From: Antedon mediterranea
Taxonomy: Eukaryota; Echinodermata; Crinoidea; Comatulida; Antedonidae
Direction of reading: 5' to 3'
NCBI RefSeq assembly: GCF_964355755.1
Contig: NC_092677.1
Span: 19,750,101-19,814,100 of the forward strand
Length of the DNA stretch: 64,000 nt
The position numbers and the translations under genes were made by a program. Positions 44,101-58,600 of this stretch are shown here, in pieces. The notes beneath the pieces were generated by a model. That model ran no database searches and was not told where the DNA came from. It worked only from the letters and a program-made list of their open reading frames with translations. Positions within the stretch are counted from its first letter, which is position 1, and each line of letters opens with the position of its first letter.

Positions 44101-47100
44101 CAATACTTAGTGTTGTATATTCTGGTACAGCCGCTCCATGATCTCTTTGCTTTTCTTCCTTATATCTTTACTCTTTTTAAAAGTTTTACTAACGATTTTT
44201 ATTTTATTTTATTATAGGCCTAGGCTATTTATATTTTTGCTTTATGTACACGACAACTAACGATCAAATAACAGTTTTTCACATCGCAACTTATACAACG
44301 TAATTTTGAAAACTACAACCATTTTTCTATAGGCCTATACATACAACGTACATTTCTAGTTTAACAAAAACATTTTTCTAAACTTTCTATTATTTAAAAG
44401 TCGAAGATAGCCAGGTCTCGGGTCCATTCTATTGTCGCCACAGATTGATATCTTCATCAGTACTTCTATGAATGGATGATTAGGTGGGAACACGAACGCT
44501 AGTTGATCATACCCAGTACCGTTTTGATCGTACGATTAATCGGGAAACCACCTCACGCCATCTTGGATTTCTCGAAGAGCACAAGGAGGATTTTACAGGA
44601 CTTTTAGTATGATGTTCCAATCATAGTTCTGGACCTTTCCTGCAAAAATTAGCTTGTTACCAGAAATGTCCGGGTCAAACCCTAATGCTCTTGGACTAAA
44701 ATGAACAAGTTGTGTTCATACAATACTAAATGGATAACAGCAGACTAATTGTCTGCTGCATCGCAAGTGCCAGACACCCTAAAGTTAGACTAGAGACCCC
44801 CCTTCCCCCAACTAACCCAGCTTATTTAATGTAGATACCACCAGCAACCAATGTTATATGATTTAGCACATTGTAAGCAATACCAAATGACCTATTACAG
44901 ACTATCTGTACACTGCCTTGGCCCTGGCAGACCCCTCTAAAGTTAGACTAGAGCCCTCCCCCACCCCTCCACACCCTTTCCCCAACTATCCCAGCTTAGA
45001 TATTGTAGATACCACCAGCAACCAATGTTATATGATTTAGCACATTGTAAGCAATTACCAAATGACCTATTACAGACTAGTACACTGCCTTGGCAGACCC
45101 CTCTAAAGTTCGACTAGAGACCCAATTTACCCAAAGTATGGCGTAGCTTAGATATTGTAGATACCACCAGCAGCAAAAAAAAACACCTAAAACAACATGT
45201 TTAATTGAATAAAGTTTAACTTTAATCGAAACAATGGAAAATATATCACATCAATGATGACGATAAAATGACCATTACCATTCTAAAGGAAAAAATAGTT
45301 TAAGAGTTTCAATTAAAACTTATAACTTATATAACAAGTACGGATTTAGCATTTAGCATTCCTTGCCTTTGGATGTCAAAGATACATTTGTCTGTAACAG
45401 TGTAACTCTTGGACCTATTTTAAGAGAAAGCTTAGTAATCACCTTAATCAAATTCACGATTGTAGTAACTTAATCTAAAGTGATTTGACTAATAGTGGGT
45501 AATTTTAAATGCTGTATATTATAATCTTAATCCTGTATTCATATTTATATATATATATTTATATAGATGATTTTTAAGTTGAACAATGGCTTTGCGTTCT
45601 TCTTTCGTGATTTAGGTGTTTTAGCACTACGGAGAATATTAGCCATGCGTGATCGGAGACTAGCTGTGTTGTTGCCTGTGATTTTGCTGCAGGCATATTC
45701 GGTCACTACAATTTAGTCGTCCTCGGGTATTTTGCTGGATTACGGTGCAAAATTTAAGACTTTCGCTAACACACTAGATTGTGAATTTGTCAACTTGTAC
45801 TTGAAGAGATTTACGACCTATTTTTTAAGATATGCACCTCCTAAATTAGGATTATCATCAGAATTATGCAAAACTGCGTTGTGTAGCGATGTAATTTTTT
45901 CACCTGCCTCCGTTTGTTTTTCTAGAATTTGTTCTTTCCTTTGGCGCTAAAACGAGTAGTCTTCTTTTCCAGCTGCTTAGAAAGGGGTCGTAGGCTTCCC
46001 ATCATGCATGAGTCGAGTTTACTATATTTTTCGATGACAGTACCTTTTATACCCTAAAATTGTAAATTTTCGTCGTATGTTTCAGTTATAATGGTTTAAT
46101 TTCATACAATGAGTAAAGATTATTAGGTTAGAAATACTCAGATTAATAAATTTTTTTTCAGTTTTGTTTATTTTGAAATAAATAATATCAATATTTAAAA
46201 ACATGATTAGCTCGCCACGACGACGTGCTGCAAAATTAGGTGACCTAGCCTTACGTGATACAGACCACGCGAACCTAATTTGGAAATTTCACTTAATTTG
46301 GCGTTACAGGGCATAATATGACCAGTTGGGCCGCAGGTGATTACTATAAAACGCTCAGTGCACAGTCCTACTAAACACCACCAGATGCCTACCAGATCAA
46401 ATCCTACCACCAGAAAGCTTAATTCGGTCGGGAACTGATAAAATTGTCGATTGAAGTTGAATCCCAGAATCGAATGCATTTGATCATCATATAGTATTAC
46501 AAAACAAACGTTCATCCGTGTCTATATTGTGTATTGTATTCAGCGGTAAGGCGTTACCAATGTATTTATTTGTTCAAATAAATTCTTTTCTGTGCATTAT
46601 AACATTTATACTTTATTTCATTCCAGACCAACAGCGAATCATCACCACTAACAGGCTGGTTAAAATCTTTGAAAAAACTATGTTAGATAACAAATTTAAA
46701 TCATTAAAACAAGATGACATTTTTTTTAATGAAACAATAGAATTGACTAGTACGGTCCGATTCCAGTAAATCCGACACACCGTTCTGTCAGTAATGGTAT
46801 TCTGTTTAATAATGCGTGTGTCTTTTTGATCATCTAAAATTGTACCCTAAGTATTTATTCAGAAACAATCCAAATTTTATCATTTTCGATTTTCATGTAA
46901 TTATCCTTCCAAAAGTCGGTTGTCATTTAAAATTCGTTTACGCAATCTGGAGAAAATGTACAAAGACATCTTCCAAAATTGGTACAAAAATACTAAAGCA
47001 CAAAATTGATGAAGGCTATTTTTGCAAAACAAGGTTTAATTGGATGCAAAGATGAAAATGATTTTGTTTGATCAACATTTCTGGAAGCTGTTAAATTTTA

Positions 47101-49579
47101 GATACGAATTCATGTAAACATTTTGCATATCGGATGTTCTGATGTCATCATATGGCCAGTTTGCGTCATAGTTCATCACATTAAAGAGCATGTCCAAATT
47201 AAGGTTAATAGGTTGTTGCTCGGATAATTTCCTTCCAAATTGCTATCTTCGTGTTTCATTTTGATGACATGATCATGTTAAAAATTGGAATAAAAGACAG
47301 GTCTCGTAATTTTATCTATGCTAAACTGTATGTAGTATGTATATAGTGTATACTGTTTAGACACAAAATGGAGAGCACACTAACATTTTATTTTCTTCAG
47401 GTCATAATGGCATAATCTTTTTTGAGTGCGCAATATTCTAACGTGTGATGTGCATGTGGCGTTTGTCGTGCGGATAACTAACTCGTCGAAGTGACTAGTT
47501 CAAATCTAGTTTTTATTATTTGTGGGCGAAAATTTCTTATTTTTTACACATTTGTGGCCAATGGTCGTTTTCACATTGGTTGCCGCTGTTTTCACATTTG
47601 TGGGTGATGTGTTTTCACATTTGTGGGTGATGCGTTTTTTATATTTGTGGTTGTTTTCACATTTTTAAGCATTTTCACATTTAGGGGTTCAACCCCGTTG
47701 CCCCTTCCAATGTTGAGACTCCCTCCCAGTTACTGTTACATAATTGAAATAACTAGATGGCACGCTCGCTTCGCTCGCGTACCATCTAGGTCGTGCCCAC
47801 AGATGGTTCTCGAATACACAGTATTTCCAGCGAGAAAAAAATGGAGATTTCAAATGTACGTACTGCCGGACTATAATACATTGTCGTTTACAGAAACGAA
47901 TAAATATACACAATGATTTATGTAGTCAGCTAAAATTAGCACCCTGGGAATTACTTCCGAGAGAGAAACAAAATGAGTCAATTTTTTTTATTTGGACTCA
48001 TTTAAACAAACCCAATTTGTGTTTTGTATGTAACATTAAGGGTTGAGGGATGGGGGAAGAAGATAGGTACAAAGAGGAAACATTTTAAAATATATTCTTA
48101 TCCACTCGGTAACGAAATATTGTTTTTAATGTTTTATAGGCCTATAAATAATATACCACTAAATACAGTAAAACATTTACGATTTAATACGGTACTTTGT
48201 TAAAACTCTCACTGTCATAGTCGATTGAAATAGTAAAGTACATGTAACGATACACCACTACGACGTTTATATATTTTTAAATTATTAATTAATACAAACG
48301 TTGAGAAGCAACTGTCAGTAATAACGTTTATTTATTTGTATATTATATGTTTATAATCTAACAGTAGGGCCTACCCACATTCACAGTAATAAAGTTTATT
48401 TGTATATATTTTTATATTACATCTAACAGTACCAACACTCACAGTAAGAAATTTGCGATTCAAATTGCGATCAAAAGTGGTTAATACCTTAACAGTATTG
48501 TACAGCATTGCAATACTATTTATGTTTATTCTCCAAGGGGGCCCATAAATCTAAATCTATACCTCTATGGTTAAACCAAATAATTTGGAATGTTTATTTG
48601 TATATTATATGTTTATAATCTAACAGTAGGGCCTACCCACACTCACAGTAATAAAGTTTATTTGTATATATTTTTATATTACATCTAACAGTACCAACAC
48701 TCACAGTAAGAAATTTGCGATTCAAATTGCGATCAAAAGTGGTTAATACCTTAACAGTATTGTACAGCATTGCAATACTATTTATGTTTATTCTCCAAGG
48801 GGGCCCATAAATCTAAATCTATACCTGTATGGTTAAACCAAATAATTTGGAATGTTCCATTCATCACAAATCAATACATTTGTAAAAACGTATATTAAAT
48901 GTATCAAAATAGTATTTTTTAAAGAAAATCGGCCTGTCTTCAACATTATGATGGTGTACTCTAGCTGTTCAACCGGTTTTCAGCTATTAAAAACAATTAT
49001 CGTAGGAGGAGATAGGAAAATGCGAAGCCTCCTCGCATTTTTGTGGCGGGTATTTTTCAAGATGGACATCCATTATACAGTGTATACCACGGTCGGAAAA
49101 CACCCCTATTTGGGGCAAATCTTGGAACCTAAATTCGTTTTAACCGTCAATAACTTATTATCTAACTTAATTTAATTAGTAAACAGGGTTACATCAGGTG
49201 GTTAAAATCAGTACCGAAAGTACGAACCAACTTTATATACCATCGAGTAAAAATTATAGAAGTAAGGCGCGATTTACCGAATTTTGCCCTTACGTAAATT
49301 TATATATAGATACTGTATGTCTTCTATTGGAAATTGAGTCTCTAGTCCGGGTCCTCATGTATTTCCGTAGGATTTTAATGCCCAAAGTGAGATTTTACTT
49401 GATTTCACCTTATTTTGGTGCCAGGATACCAAAAATGCTAGTTAACAAATGTTCACAATCCCGTAACCATGGTAACAACCCTAAGTTCAAAATGGCGACC
49501 AAATGGCTATATCTCCATAACCCTTTGGTCTATTGATATTGGTATCAAAATACTCGGAATATATATATTTATATTCGTT

Positions 49580-49611
<32 letters not shown>

Positions 49612-52600
49612 AATGCAACCGGAAATGCTATTTTTCTGTACTATTGACCTTGACTAGTACTGTATCTTAAAAACGGCTGGTCATAACAATTTTAAAATGG
49701 TCTCAAATTGCTTAGACCTTATATATTTATATTTATTGTAATGCAATATTTTGTTAAAAAATGTCTGGAAGCAACGTTATTGACCTTTGACATAGAGAAT
49801 AGCTTATAAGGACTTTTATTCAGTTGTCTCTGGTCATATCTTCAGAACCTTTTGTCTATTGAAAAGATATTGGTATCAAAATACTCGGAATAAATATATT
49901 TATGTTCGTTCTAATAGACCATTTTGACTAAATGTGATATGAAATGCTATTTTTCTGCGCTATTGACCCTTGACCTTGACTCGCACTGTATCTAAAAAAC
50001 GGCTAATTATAGAAATTTAGAAATGGTCTCAAATTGCTGAGACCATACATATTTATATTAATTTTAATGCAACATTTTGTTAGAAAATGACCGGAAGTAA
50101 AGTTATTTTGACCTTTAAACACAAACTTTATGTATAAGCATTTATCTATTTGAGCATGTATCAGCAGTTGTTTGTGGTGGGATTAAAAAATGGGTTTATA
50201 CATGATTATTATCATTTGAATATCTAATTTCTAATTCACATATTTAGTTTTTATATATTATTATATAAATATAATATACTTTATATTGTCAGTAAGCACA
50301 TTTATCTATGTAAACAAATTTGGACAATAGTAAAAATTACAGCAGAAATTTATTGCACTGTATTCATTTTACTTCCATCCATTTCACTAAAATGACGTAG
50401 TAAAATTGATTCTTCCTGCACTTTTCCTTAAAATGACAATTGCTATACTTTTTACATTTTTGGAGCTCCAAAATTGGATTAAAACATCCTTAATTACATC
50501 AACTTTGCGATCCGCGGCTGCTGACACAAACCGATATCTTTTCTCCTTTCAGCCCACAGGTATCAGGAGACATCAGCGGAATTCATCCAGATGAGCACCA
50601 TGAAATAATATGTTCTTGTTATGAGTTTTTAAAATAGGTATTGTTTTATTGTCATGTTATTTTATATTGTAATTATGATGTATTTGAAGACGAGCAGTGG
50701 CGTATCCAGGATTTTGAAGTTGGGGGGGGGGCCGGGAATTGCCAATTTGCCGACAAAATTGGTGTCATTATCTGCTGTACATACACAACGTCTCTGATCA
50801 ATATATGTTCTAGGATTACATAGTCATATTGTCTTATATGGGATAACGATGCAAAATTAAAACCAAACCAACATTATCTGTTAGTATGTTGTATTCATAT
50901 TACAATAAAGAAAGAATTAGGAAAATCTGACTTGTAGTTTTCGAAATATAGGGTCTAAAACATCGCCGAAAATGATCGTTTTTAGCCACGAAAGAAGTAA
51001 AACAATTTGCGGCCTCAGTCGACAATTCTATTAACTACACCATTTTTGGTTAAAATAATTACACATAATTACGTTTTTTAGTAATTTATTTTATATATCA
51101 CCATTGGAAATATCAATAAAACATGTTATTAAATGCTTATACAATATATAAAGTTGTTTACTTAACGGAATTCAGAAAAATTCATTGCTCTAACTTTGTG
51201 TATTAACGATCAGAGAGATTCATGGTACACGCGCGAGAGAAAACATTCCGCTGCGGGTGATTCGCATCCACCAATCAAATCAGCTAGAATCCTAAATCAT
51301 TCAACCGTGAGCAATGCCAATCGCGAGAAAGCTCAGCTTTGATTGGCTTACGATGACATCATATCACAAAATGGTGGTTTTGTAGTTGAGCCTCACGGAA
51401 TATTCTGTTCCAAAAATGAAATACATGGATATTTTTTATGGTATGTGTGCTTTTTCTTTAAAAATTTTGAATAATAAAGGCCTCATATCGATAAAAAAAA
51501 CGGGTTTTTGGCACTTATAATAAATATATCTTAGACAAAAAAGCACATGGCATGTGGAACTATATAATCTTAGCGTAGGAAGACATACAAATCCCAGGTC
51601 ATGAGAGGCTCAACTGCATGCAAAAACAAGGTTGAATAGGGTAAGGTCAAAGACTCTTGAGTAAACAATCTACCGCGTACGGGCCGTACGTACGTGCTAC
51701 ACATTTTTTACGTGTTTCGTTAGATGTAATGAAAATAAAAAATAGTTGATCTGAAGGGATCAATGATGATATGATATGTAAATAAACAAACACTCAAAAG
51801 AATTATGTTTACAGTTCAATTATTGCCAGAATAAATAGTTTATTTTTTTCCCCGGCACCTTTTTTTTGCCGACGGCCGCGATGATGTGCCGACGGAAACT
51901 AAATCAGGGGGGCCCGGGCCCCCCCCCCCCCTTGGATACGCCACTGAAGACGAGCAATGTAATTTTCTCCTTGTGGGAACGAATAAAGATTATACTTGAT
52001 ACTTGATACTTGAACTAGATGGTACGTTCGCTTCGCTTGCATACCATCTAGGTCGTGCCCACAGATGGTTCTCGAATACATAGTGATTTCAGCATAAAAA
52101 ACTGGCGATTTCAAATGTATGTACCGCAGGACTATAAAACATTGTCGTTTACAGAAAAAAATAAATAGACACAATGATTTATGTATGTAGTCAACCAAAA
52201 TTAGCACCCTGGGAATTACTTCCGAAAGAGAAACTTGTTACAAAATGAGTCCAAATTTTTGATTTGGACTAATACTTAAAGACCCCTTCCCTGCAATTTT
52301 GGACGTTTTTTGGAAAATAATACATATATATCACTTTAAAAACATTAAACCATGTCATTCCTTGTCTTAAATGTACGTTTTATGGTAAATTATGATAAAA
52401 AGTGATAAACAATGCACTACCTAAGTAGCTCGCGGCGATCGACCTCTCGTGGACGGTCTTAGGCCTAGCCTAGCTAGGCTTAGTTTTGTAGGCCTAGCTG
52501 TTAAACATCGGTAACGTACGAACATCGTACGCTACCTATATACCTAGCCTGACGTTGTATAGTTGCTGCATTAATTGTCTTTCTATTTTTGCCAGACTCC

Positions 52601-55600
52601 GTTGATACAAATTGGGGAAAACCCGGTATTTTCGCTGAAAAGTTAGGAGTCTTCCATTTGTTTTGGCCTCACGATCGATCGAAAAGTGGGCGAATTACAG
52701 GTGAAAAACAAAAATATCAATCCGCGCGCAATGCATTTTGGGATTTATAGCGGGCCGCTATAATTATTAGAATCGACTTATTTTTCACATTTTTAACCGT
52801 TTAAAGACGAAAAAAGTTATTGCAATAGGACCATATAGTATTATTTTTACATTAAATATAGTTTGTGATCTTAAATTAGATCTAAAAAACGTAGGGAATG
52901 GGGCTTTAAACAAACCCAATTTGTGTTTTGTATCTATCATTAGGGTTAGGGTTGAGGTACAAAGAGGAACAATTTTTTAATATATTCTTTATATTTCTTT
53001 ATTATCCACTTAGTAACAAAATATTTTTTGTTATAGGCCTATAAATAATATACCACTAAATAGAGTAAAACATATCCGAATAATACTTTGTTAAAACTGT
53101 CAGTGTCACTGTCATAGTCGATTGAAATAGTAAAGTACATGTAACGATACACCACTACGACGTTTATATTTTTAGTAATTAATTAATACAAACGTTCAGA
53201 AGCAACTGTCAGTAATAAAGTATTATATTATTTTGGTTGGTTGGTACGTATCCGTCATGTCTGACAGTTCGTGACTCTCATGATAGCATTCCACTGTTTA
53301 CGATCAGCAGCTAGTTGGTAAACAACCGGCAGAGGATGTTCAACAAGGGCCTTAATTCTATCTGTCCATTTTGATTTTGGTCGTCCTGGTTTCCTTGACC
53401 CCTTAATTTTTCCCTGCATTATCACTTTTTCAAGACAGTTGTTTTCTCGTCTTGCTATGTGACCCTGTTCGTACACAGGCTAGTTGACCATCATATAGGT
53501 TTTTGATCATTTGTACTAGATGGAACTCCAAGTGCAACTAGTGCTTTCCACAAAGCTCCATGACGGACACAGTTGAATGCCTTGGCTTAATCAATAATCA
53601 ATAAAGACCGTCCTTTGATATTCATTGGACTTCCTTATTATCTGCCGTATATCTCTGGTGCCTCTGCCTCTCCTAAAACCTGCTTGTTCAGGTGGAAGCT
53701 CTCTTTCATGATCTTGTCTAAGACGCTTGTTCAGGATGTGCAGCAGGATTTTGCTGGCATGAGATATCATTGCTATAGTGCGGTTGTTTTTGCATTGACT
53801 AGTGTCCCCTTTCTTCGGGAGCGTCAAGAAGACGGAACGTATATTAAATCTACCAAAATAGTAATAGTATTTTTTAAAGAAAATCGTCTGTCTTCAACAT
53901 TATGATGCTATATTGCTGATGCTATTAAAAACAATTATCGTAGGAGGAGATCGGAAAATGCGGGTATTTTTCAAAATGGACATGCGATGCATTGCAGTGT
54001 ATACCTACCACGATCAGAAATATCCTCCTATTTGGGGCAAATCGTTGAACCTAAATCTGTTTTAATTGTCAATAACTAATTATCTAACTCAATTTAATTA
54101 GTAAACAGGGTTACATCAGGTGGTTAAAATCAGTATCGAAAGTACGAACCAACTTTATATTATATACCATCGAGTAAACATTCTAGAAGTGAGGCGCGAT
54201 TTACCGAATTTTGCCCCTATGTAAATTTATATATAGATACCATGCATTTATTGTGTCAGCATCTTCGTTGCCATTTAAGACAGTCAAGGAGTGAGAGTGG
54301 TTGATTCTTCAACTTTTGTACCTTTAATGCTCCTGTTCCTCTTGAAACATTTTCATATATGGAGGTTTCTCATACATTGAACTGCTGCCGGCCATACAGT
54401 ATTACGTGGTTAGACGTTCCTTGGTTTTTTTTCTTAGATGTTTCGAGATATGAGAAGCAATCTTTCAATGCCAACATTGACAGCAATTTTGTAAGTCATA
54501 TTGCCAAGCCAAGGAACCAATTTAAGGAGTGAGATTGTTAGAAGTGACTAAGAGGTTTTTGATGTTAACAGCATCTTATGATTTTATCTCCTTCAAGCTA
54601 CTAAATGTTTTTCATTTTCTTTTCAAGGAGTCCACAACCAGACTTTGCTCACAAACTTCAAACACCTTCAACTCCTTTTTTTTATTATCTCTGTTTAAGA
54701 TATATTTCTTGACTTCTTTTGAAATTATTACTAAGACAATGTTAAAAAAAGTGTTTTTGTTATGAATGTATTTTGATGAAATCTTGAAGGATTTGTGTGT
54801 TTTTTGTTGAAGAGTGAGTTCGATGGGATGTCTAGTTCGATTTCCTCATCTTAAGTAATGCCAACAAGACCACCAACCCATTTCAACTGTTTTCCTACTG
54901 TTCTAGAGCCTGATCCGGGAAAAGAGCACTATTTAAATACAGATTTTTTTTCTTTACATTCAAATTAATTCCAATATTTTATTCACTGTTTTGAGTCATC
55001 TACATCAAGCCAAGCTGGTTCATTTGTGTTAGATGGCAATGTATCAGACGAGCATGTAAATGAAAACCAGTCATTGGCAAAACAAATCTGCAAGATACCT
55101 TCCTAATCGTATATTATTATAATTACCATCAAATCTCACTCTGACATTTACTACTTTTAGCCAAATCAGAAATCTTAAATTAATACGTTTATAGAGGATC
55201 AAAGTGACTATTGAAAACAATATTTGAAAATGTGAGTTTAGAAAAGAACTGAATACATAACAAATTATCCTAGTGAACGCCAGGCTAGTGATCTGGAGGT
55301 TGTTGGAGTCCCACATTACATAAGTATTAATGATGTATTCTTAATAAAAGTGAAAATTACATCAGAGTAGGGCCAAAACATCTGACCAATATTTATCCAT
55401 CCTAGTAAATGTAAATAGCTATTCTCTATGTCAAAGGTCAATAAAGTTGCTTCTGGACATTTTTAAACAAAATATTGCATCACAGTAAATATAAATATGT
55501 ATGGTCTGAGCAATTTGAGACCATTTTTAAATTTCTATGACCAGCCGTTTTTTAGATACAGTTTGAGTCAAGATCAAGGGTCACAGAAGTACAGAAAAAT

Positions 55601-58600
55601 AGCATTTCTGGTTGCATTTAGTAAAAATGTTCTATTACAACGAATATAAATATATATATTCTGAGTATTTTGATACAAATATCTTGTCAATAGACCAAAG
55701 GGTTATGGAGATATGGCCATTTGGTCGCCATTTTGAATTTGGGGCTGTTACCATGGTTACGGGATCGTGAAAATTTGTTACCTAGCATTTTTGGTATCCT
55801 AGCACTAAAATCAGGTGAAATCCCACTTTGGGCATTAAAATCCTACAGAACCCCTTCATTCATACATAACTGTAATTTTCTAGTTATCATCAATTTTATC
55901 TTTCATTTGTGTATTTTCAGAGATGGGCATGATGCCTGAAATTTGCCAAGCTGTTGAGGAGATGGACTGGCTGTGAGTTTGTAGATAGAAAAATTTGTCT
56001 CGGATCCCAGAAATATTTTAACTAAACTAACATGCCAAAATCGGGGTCAAATGTTAAAAGTGTGTGGTTCTTAAACTCATCAACGTAAAGATTTGCTTTT
56101 GGTGTCAAATTGTTCAGAATTTACGTATTTATCTTTGGTCTAACACAACTTTAGCGAAAAATGTGTATTATTAAATAATTAACGTGTTTGGGAGAACTAT
56201 TTAATATCAAATGAAAGGAATAAGGAAAATCTTGTGGAACATTGGTCATTGATAGATCAATTCATGTGCTACTGAATACTTTGCTATTACATTTATTAAT
56301 TAAGTTAATACAATGCACTTGCTCATGGAGGCCATACAGTACATTGGGTCTGATGAAATAAGTAGCTATCTTTGAAATTAAGTTTGTAAGTGTAACTATT
56401 TTAAAGATTCCACAAACATTTACTATTAATAGTAATATGTAGTACAATTTTATTCAATATATATATATATTAGTACTATACATTTTGGAAATATGCCAAA
56501 TGTTTTACAATATTTTACGGATTTCGTCTTCGGCTATATAATATTATTGGTTTTTAGTCAATTATTGAATCAAAGGTCAGTAAAAACATTTATTGTCATT
56601 TTTTTAAGACCAAATATAAATATTTAATCTGATATGTATGAGATATAATTCCGTATTACGCCCATTTACTCAGTCCAGCGGATCAGAAGGGTAATATATC
56701 CTGTATTACCTGTTTGATGTTTCTACACGCGCATTGTTTATGTAATGTATTGTATTTTTATCGTTGAGCGCATGCGTAGTTGTGATTTCAAGCATCGAAT
56801 ATGAACTAAGAGATAAAATCGTTGCACCCTGCTTGTTCTTGCGAAATATGGGAAATTATCTACATTCTGGTTCCATATTCCATTCGGCCTTCGACCTCAT
56901 GGAATATGGAACCAGAACGTAGATTTCCCGTATTCCATGAACAAGCAGGGTGTAACTAATAGTATATTCTGAACAATTTTACACCAAATGCAAATCTTTA
57001 TAAGTGGTTGTCGAAATGTAAGAACCACACATTTTTATGCATACAAATCTGACCCAGGTCCTGGACAAGGGTCAAACATTTAGAAGGATTAAAATTGCTG
57101 TTTTTAAAATGTTAATAAATGTTTGTGTTTCTGTTTGTAACAATTAATACGTATTTTAATTTGAATTGACACTATTAGAAAATGTCCACAATTCCCCAGT
57201 GAAATTTTGTTAAATGCGACAAATTAATGTACACTAAATCAATTTGACAGTTAAAATTTTATAATTATTTAATTTGTTTGTAGCCTTCCAACGGATGTGC
57301 AAAATGAGGCAATACCGCTTATTCTAGGAGGAGGTGATGTTCTTATGGCTGCTGAAACTGGTAGTGGCAAAACTGGTGTATGCAAATTGTTATATTTCTC
57401 TAGAAGTAGTGGTTGTAAGAGAATGTTTTAAAAATAGGAAATATTTTACTTGTGTGACGATTATAACTATGTTTATTGCCAATTTAAAAACAACATATTC
57501 CAATTTTCTCATTTTACAATATCTTTTATATCTATTATCTAGGCCTTTTGTTTACCTGTATTACAAATTGTTTTTGAAACAATGAGAGACCTTAAGAAAG
57601 GGAAAAAAGCAAGTAGTGGTGATTTAGCACCAGGTAAATACAAACTCCTAATTCCATATATTATTATATTACATAGCCTATGTAAATAAGTGAACGTGAT
57701 TTGTTGAAACAGCATCACATGTCTACCGCTGTGAGGATCGCGATGATTTGTCACAATGCCTAGCTCTTGAAATGCAACTTCAAATTGTTTAAATCTTGAT
57801 GAAGGTGAATTAGACAGATTGAATCATTGAAGACAAAAAGGATTCTTGATGTACAAAATTTCATGTGAATTTATCCATTAAATAAAACTAAATAAGCAAG
57901 TGTTACAGTCAGAGCCTAGACAGCTAGGCCTAGCTTGTATTCAGTGTTTAGTTTTATTTGCATCTATTTTTGTAATAATAATAATAGGTATTGCCATTTC
58001 TATTGGTGTAATACATATAATTTGATATCCACTTAGATACATGCTTAGATACATGCTTTGGCAAAATATAGTTCCTTTGGGGATATCAAATGTACACCTC
58101 TACATACATGTCAAGTTTGAGGTTACTGCTTGCTTAAGATTTCCCAAATGCCTTGCCTAAATTGGGAAAATATGTTCCTCTGGGCTGGAACATCCCTAAT
58201 TCATTATCATGCTCACCGAAAAGTTACTTTTTATGTTTTTTGGGGCCTTGAATTGGTGAATAAACAACAGAATTCAAGTCATTTGAAAAAAAATTTGACA
58301 TTGGTTAAAAAAAACAAATAATTGACTGTCCTATAACTTAGCTCCAATAAAATTATTCTCCTTATTCGACTCAAAAACAAAATATACCCGTAATTTACAA
58401 CACTTTAGTTTGTTTTTTATTTAGCTTCAGGTAAATGGACAATGAATTCATATGATCGAGACCCGGCATTAGGTAAGTTTTAATATAATGTGTAAAAATT
58501 AACAATAATTACTACACTAGTCGTTGGCTGTCCAATAGACCGGCACCATCTTGTTATTGAGTTTGAGGTTCATGAATAAACGGTGTAGAGTAATAGTACA

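Larger units (their letters stand above)
41391..46308. mobile_element. 4.9-kb DNA element with TGTAACGCCAAATTA inverted ends
   Basis: The left end reads TGTAACGCCAAATTAGG, and the reverse complement of the right end reads TGTAACGCCAAATTAAG. Both then repeat (C/T)CCAAATTAGGT-like motifs within 60 bases, a pattern of subterminal transposase-binding sites. The adjoining five bases are GGACA and GGGCA, a possible but imperfect duplication. The superfamily is not identified. Inside are a nested MITE (41674-42247), a cysteine-rich ORF (43336-43124), a 243-bp direct repeat pair and a tandem array. A minus-strand Lys/Glu-rich frame around 45940-45810 ([12 protein letters not shown]) may be transposon-derived. 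It occupies the 5' part of DDX1 intron 1. Confidence 0.6.
52015..54237 (-). mobile_element. Helitron copy C (non-autonomous), interrupted twice
   Basis: Same A|TC start (54237) and CTAG|T hairpin end (52051-52015) as copies A and B. It is interrupted by a TTAA-flanked element at 52280-52905 and by a retroelement fragment at about 53238-53840, which replaces about half a kilobase of the Helitron present in B. Copies A and B give the uninterrupted sequence. Confidence 0.85.

Noticed and set aside
43340-44557. 243-bp direct repeats as LTRs of a short retrotransposon.
   Set aside because: Ends are AC...CG in place of TG...CA, no primer-binding site or polypurine tract adjoins them, and no target duplication is visible.
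46518-46769. Possible exon after TTCATTCCAG.
   Set aside because: No homology recognised, no matching donor or neighbouring exon.
48852-49175. A 107-residue frame conserved at 35975-36199, which looks like a conserved small protein.
   Set aside because: Both lie at the same place in two Helitron copies; similarity continues in the non-coding parts and the frames diverge.
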